Source of the DNA: CAJQQY01 sp964352225
GTDB lineage: Bacteria > Bacteroidota > Bacteroidia > Chitinophagales > Saprospiraceae
Assembly: GCA_964352225.1 (NCBI GenBank)
Contig: CAYGRM010000116.1
Location: 1 to 17,337 of the forward strand
Reading direction: 5' to 3'
DNA: 17,337 nt
In this document: piece by piece, positions 16,686 to 17,337 of the stretch
Position numbering within the stretch: the stretch's first letter is position 1
Layout of the letters: every line of letters begins with the position of its first letter
Position numbers and translations under genes: made by a program
Notes under the pieces: model-generated
Told to the model about the DNA's origin: nothing
What the model saw: only the letters and a program-made list of their open reading frames with translations
Database searches by the model: none

Positions 16686-17337
16686 TTAAGAATTACCACC
16701 ATGCCATTGAACAGCAAATTCGGCAACTGAATCTCCAATCAATTCCTGCTCGCTTGGTAGCATTTCTTCTATTCTAATTCTCCCATTATGCTTTTCCACC
16801 ACTTTTTGTAACAATACAATTGCAACTGGTGAGTTCAAATCTATTAATTGAGGTTTGAAAAAATCCTTATTGAAATTGAAAGAGGAATTTTCTTGATTTT
16901 GGATTGGTTGGATAAATATAAACTGAGCAATATTATTTTCTTTTTTCCATTTCTGAACTTTTAAAAAGTAGGAACCTCCCGATTCACTTTTTTCTTTTTT
17001 TGGAAAAAAGGAGGAAGGAACTTCTTGCTGAGCTCGCTGCAAAATCAAATGATTATCTATGACAATTCTTCTAAAGTGCTTGACTTCATTAGGTTTTTCA
17101 ACAAAAAACAATTCATTTACAAGAGGTAGAAAAAAACGAAAAGTAGCATGTTCTATTCCGAATCCATTCAATAATTGAAACATTGGGGAACGATTCTCAG
17201 GATGTTCAAATCCAAAATCAAAAATAGAAATTCGTTGTTTGGTTTTAGAAAAAATTAGACTTGGTTCATTTAATTCTTCATCCCAAATTACTGCAATGTC
17301 TTTAATTGAAATTTGATTTTCTAGAGGTAAGTTATTT
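16686..17337 (-). CDS. LanB-like lantibiotic dehydratase, C-terminal part (5' end outside window)
   Basis: The frame is open to the right edge of the window, so this is the last 217 or so codons of a longer gene; the Met encoded at 17183 is internal. The read-through residues upstream of it (IAVIWDEELNEPSLIFSKT and following) continue the same domain. The order of landmarks matches the end of the LanB glutamylation domain (Lant_dehydr_N): a strand pair with SLIFSKTKQRISIF, a FGFEHPENRSPMFQLLNGF segment, FRRIVIDNHLILQRAQQEVP, YFLKVQKWKKENNI, KPQLIDLNSPVAIVLLQKV, then RIEEMLPSE and VAEFAVQW. LanB enzymes transfer glutamate from glutamyl-tRNA to Ser/Thr of a precursor peptide. The protein stops where this domain usually stops, so no elimination (SpaB_C-like) domain is fused, and none is encoded downstream. 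It could be a split LanB or a peptide aminoacyl-tRNA ligase-like enzyme. Active-site residues lie outside the window. The family call is from pattern memory, not a search. Confidence 0.7.
   Translation of the reverse strand, partial: NNLPLENQISIKDIAVIWDEELNEPSLIFSKTKQRISIFDFGFEHPENRSPMFQLLNGFGIEHATFRFFLPLVNELFFVEKPNEVKHFRRIVIDNHLILQRAQQEVPSSFFPKKEKSESGGSYFLKVQKWKKENNIAQFIFIQPIQNQENSSFNFNKDFFKPQLIDLNSPVAIVLLQKVVEKHNGRIRIEEMLPSEQELIGDSVAEFAVQWHGGNS

Overview
The window looks like a chromosomal segment of a Bacteroidota bacterium, probably Cytophagales or a relative. The evidence is the AT-rich sequence, translation starts preceded by A/T-rich stretches instead of Shine-Dalgarno sites, a perfect Bacteroidota-type -7 box (TAnnTTTG) before purL, and the protein families present: a TlpA-type lipoprotein thioredoxin and an outer-membrane-type protein with a carboxypeptidase-regulatory-like domain. 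This placement is inference from composition and families; no rRNA or other phylogenetic marker is present.

Layout from left to right. Positions 269-6194 hold three plus-strand genes that look separately transcribed: purL (purine synthesis), a lipoprotein thioredoxin closed by a strong intrinsic terminator, and a CarboxypepD_reg-like/beta-strand-rich outer membrane protein. Positions 6244-9298 hold two minus-strand genes, a HIT-family protein followed by a large eight-helix sensor histidine kinase with no response regulator beside it. Around 9300-9625 lies a non-coding stretch with a 17-bp perfect hairpin and a 10-N assembly gap. The gap cuts the 3' end of an unrecognised minus-strand gene (9625-10149). 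Next on the minus strand are glgB (glycogen branching enzyme, catalytic triad D331/E385/D454) and a MATE transporter. The gap between these two is almost wholly occupied by a 41-bp-arm inverted repeat. Divergent from the MATE gene are plus-strand genes for a small MPPED-like metallophosphoesterase (TTG start) and oligopeptidase B (triad S549/D634/H669). The window closes with the 3' part of a minus-strand gene that continues beyond the right edge and reads like the end of a lantibiotic dehydratase (LanB) glutamylation domain.

Most genes are ordinary housekeeping or envelope genes with no shared pathway. The two items most worth following are the LanB-like protein, which ends where the glutamylation domain normally ends and so lacks a fused elimination domain (a split LanB or a peptide aminoacyl-tRNA ligase-like enzyme), and the repeat-built inverted repeat lying 8 bases in front of the glgB start codon. 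I found no CRISPR array, tRNA, rRNA, intact insertion sequence or prophage.
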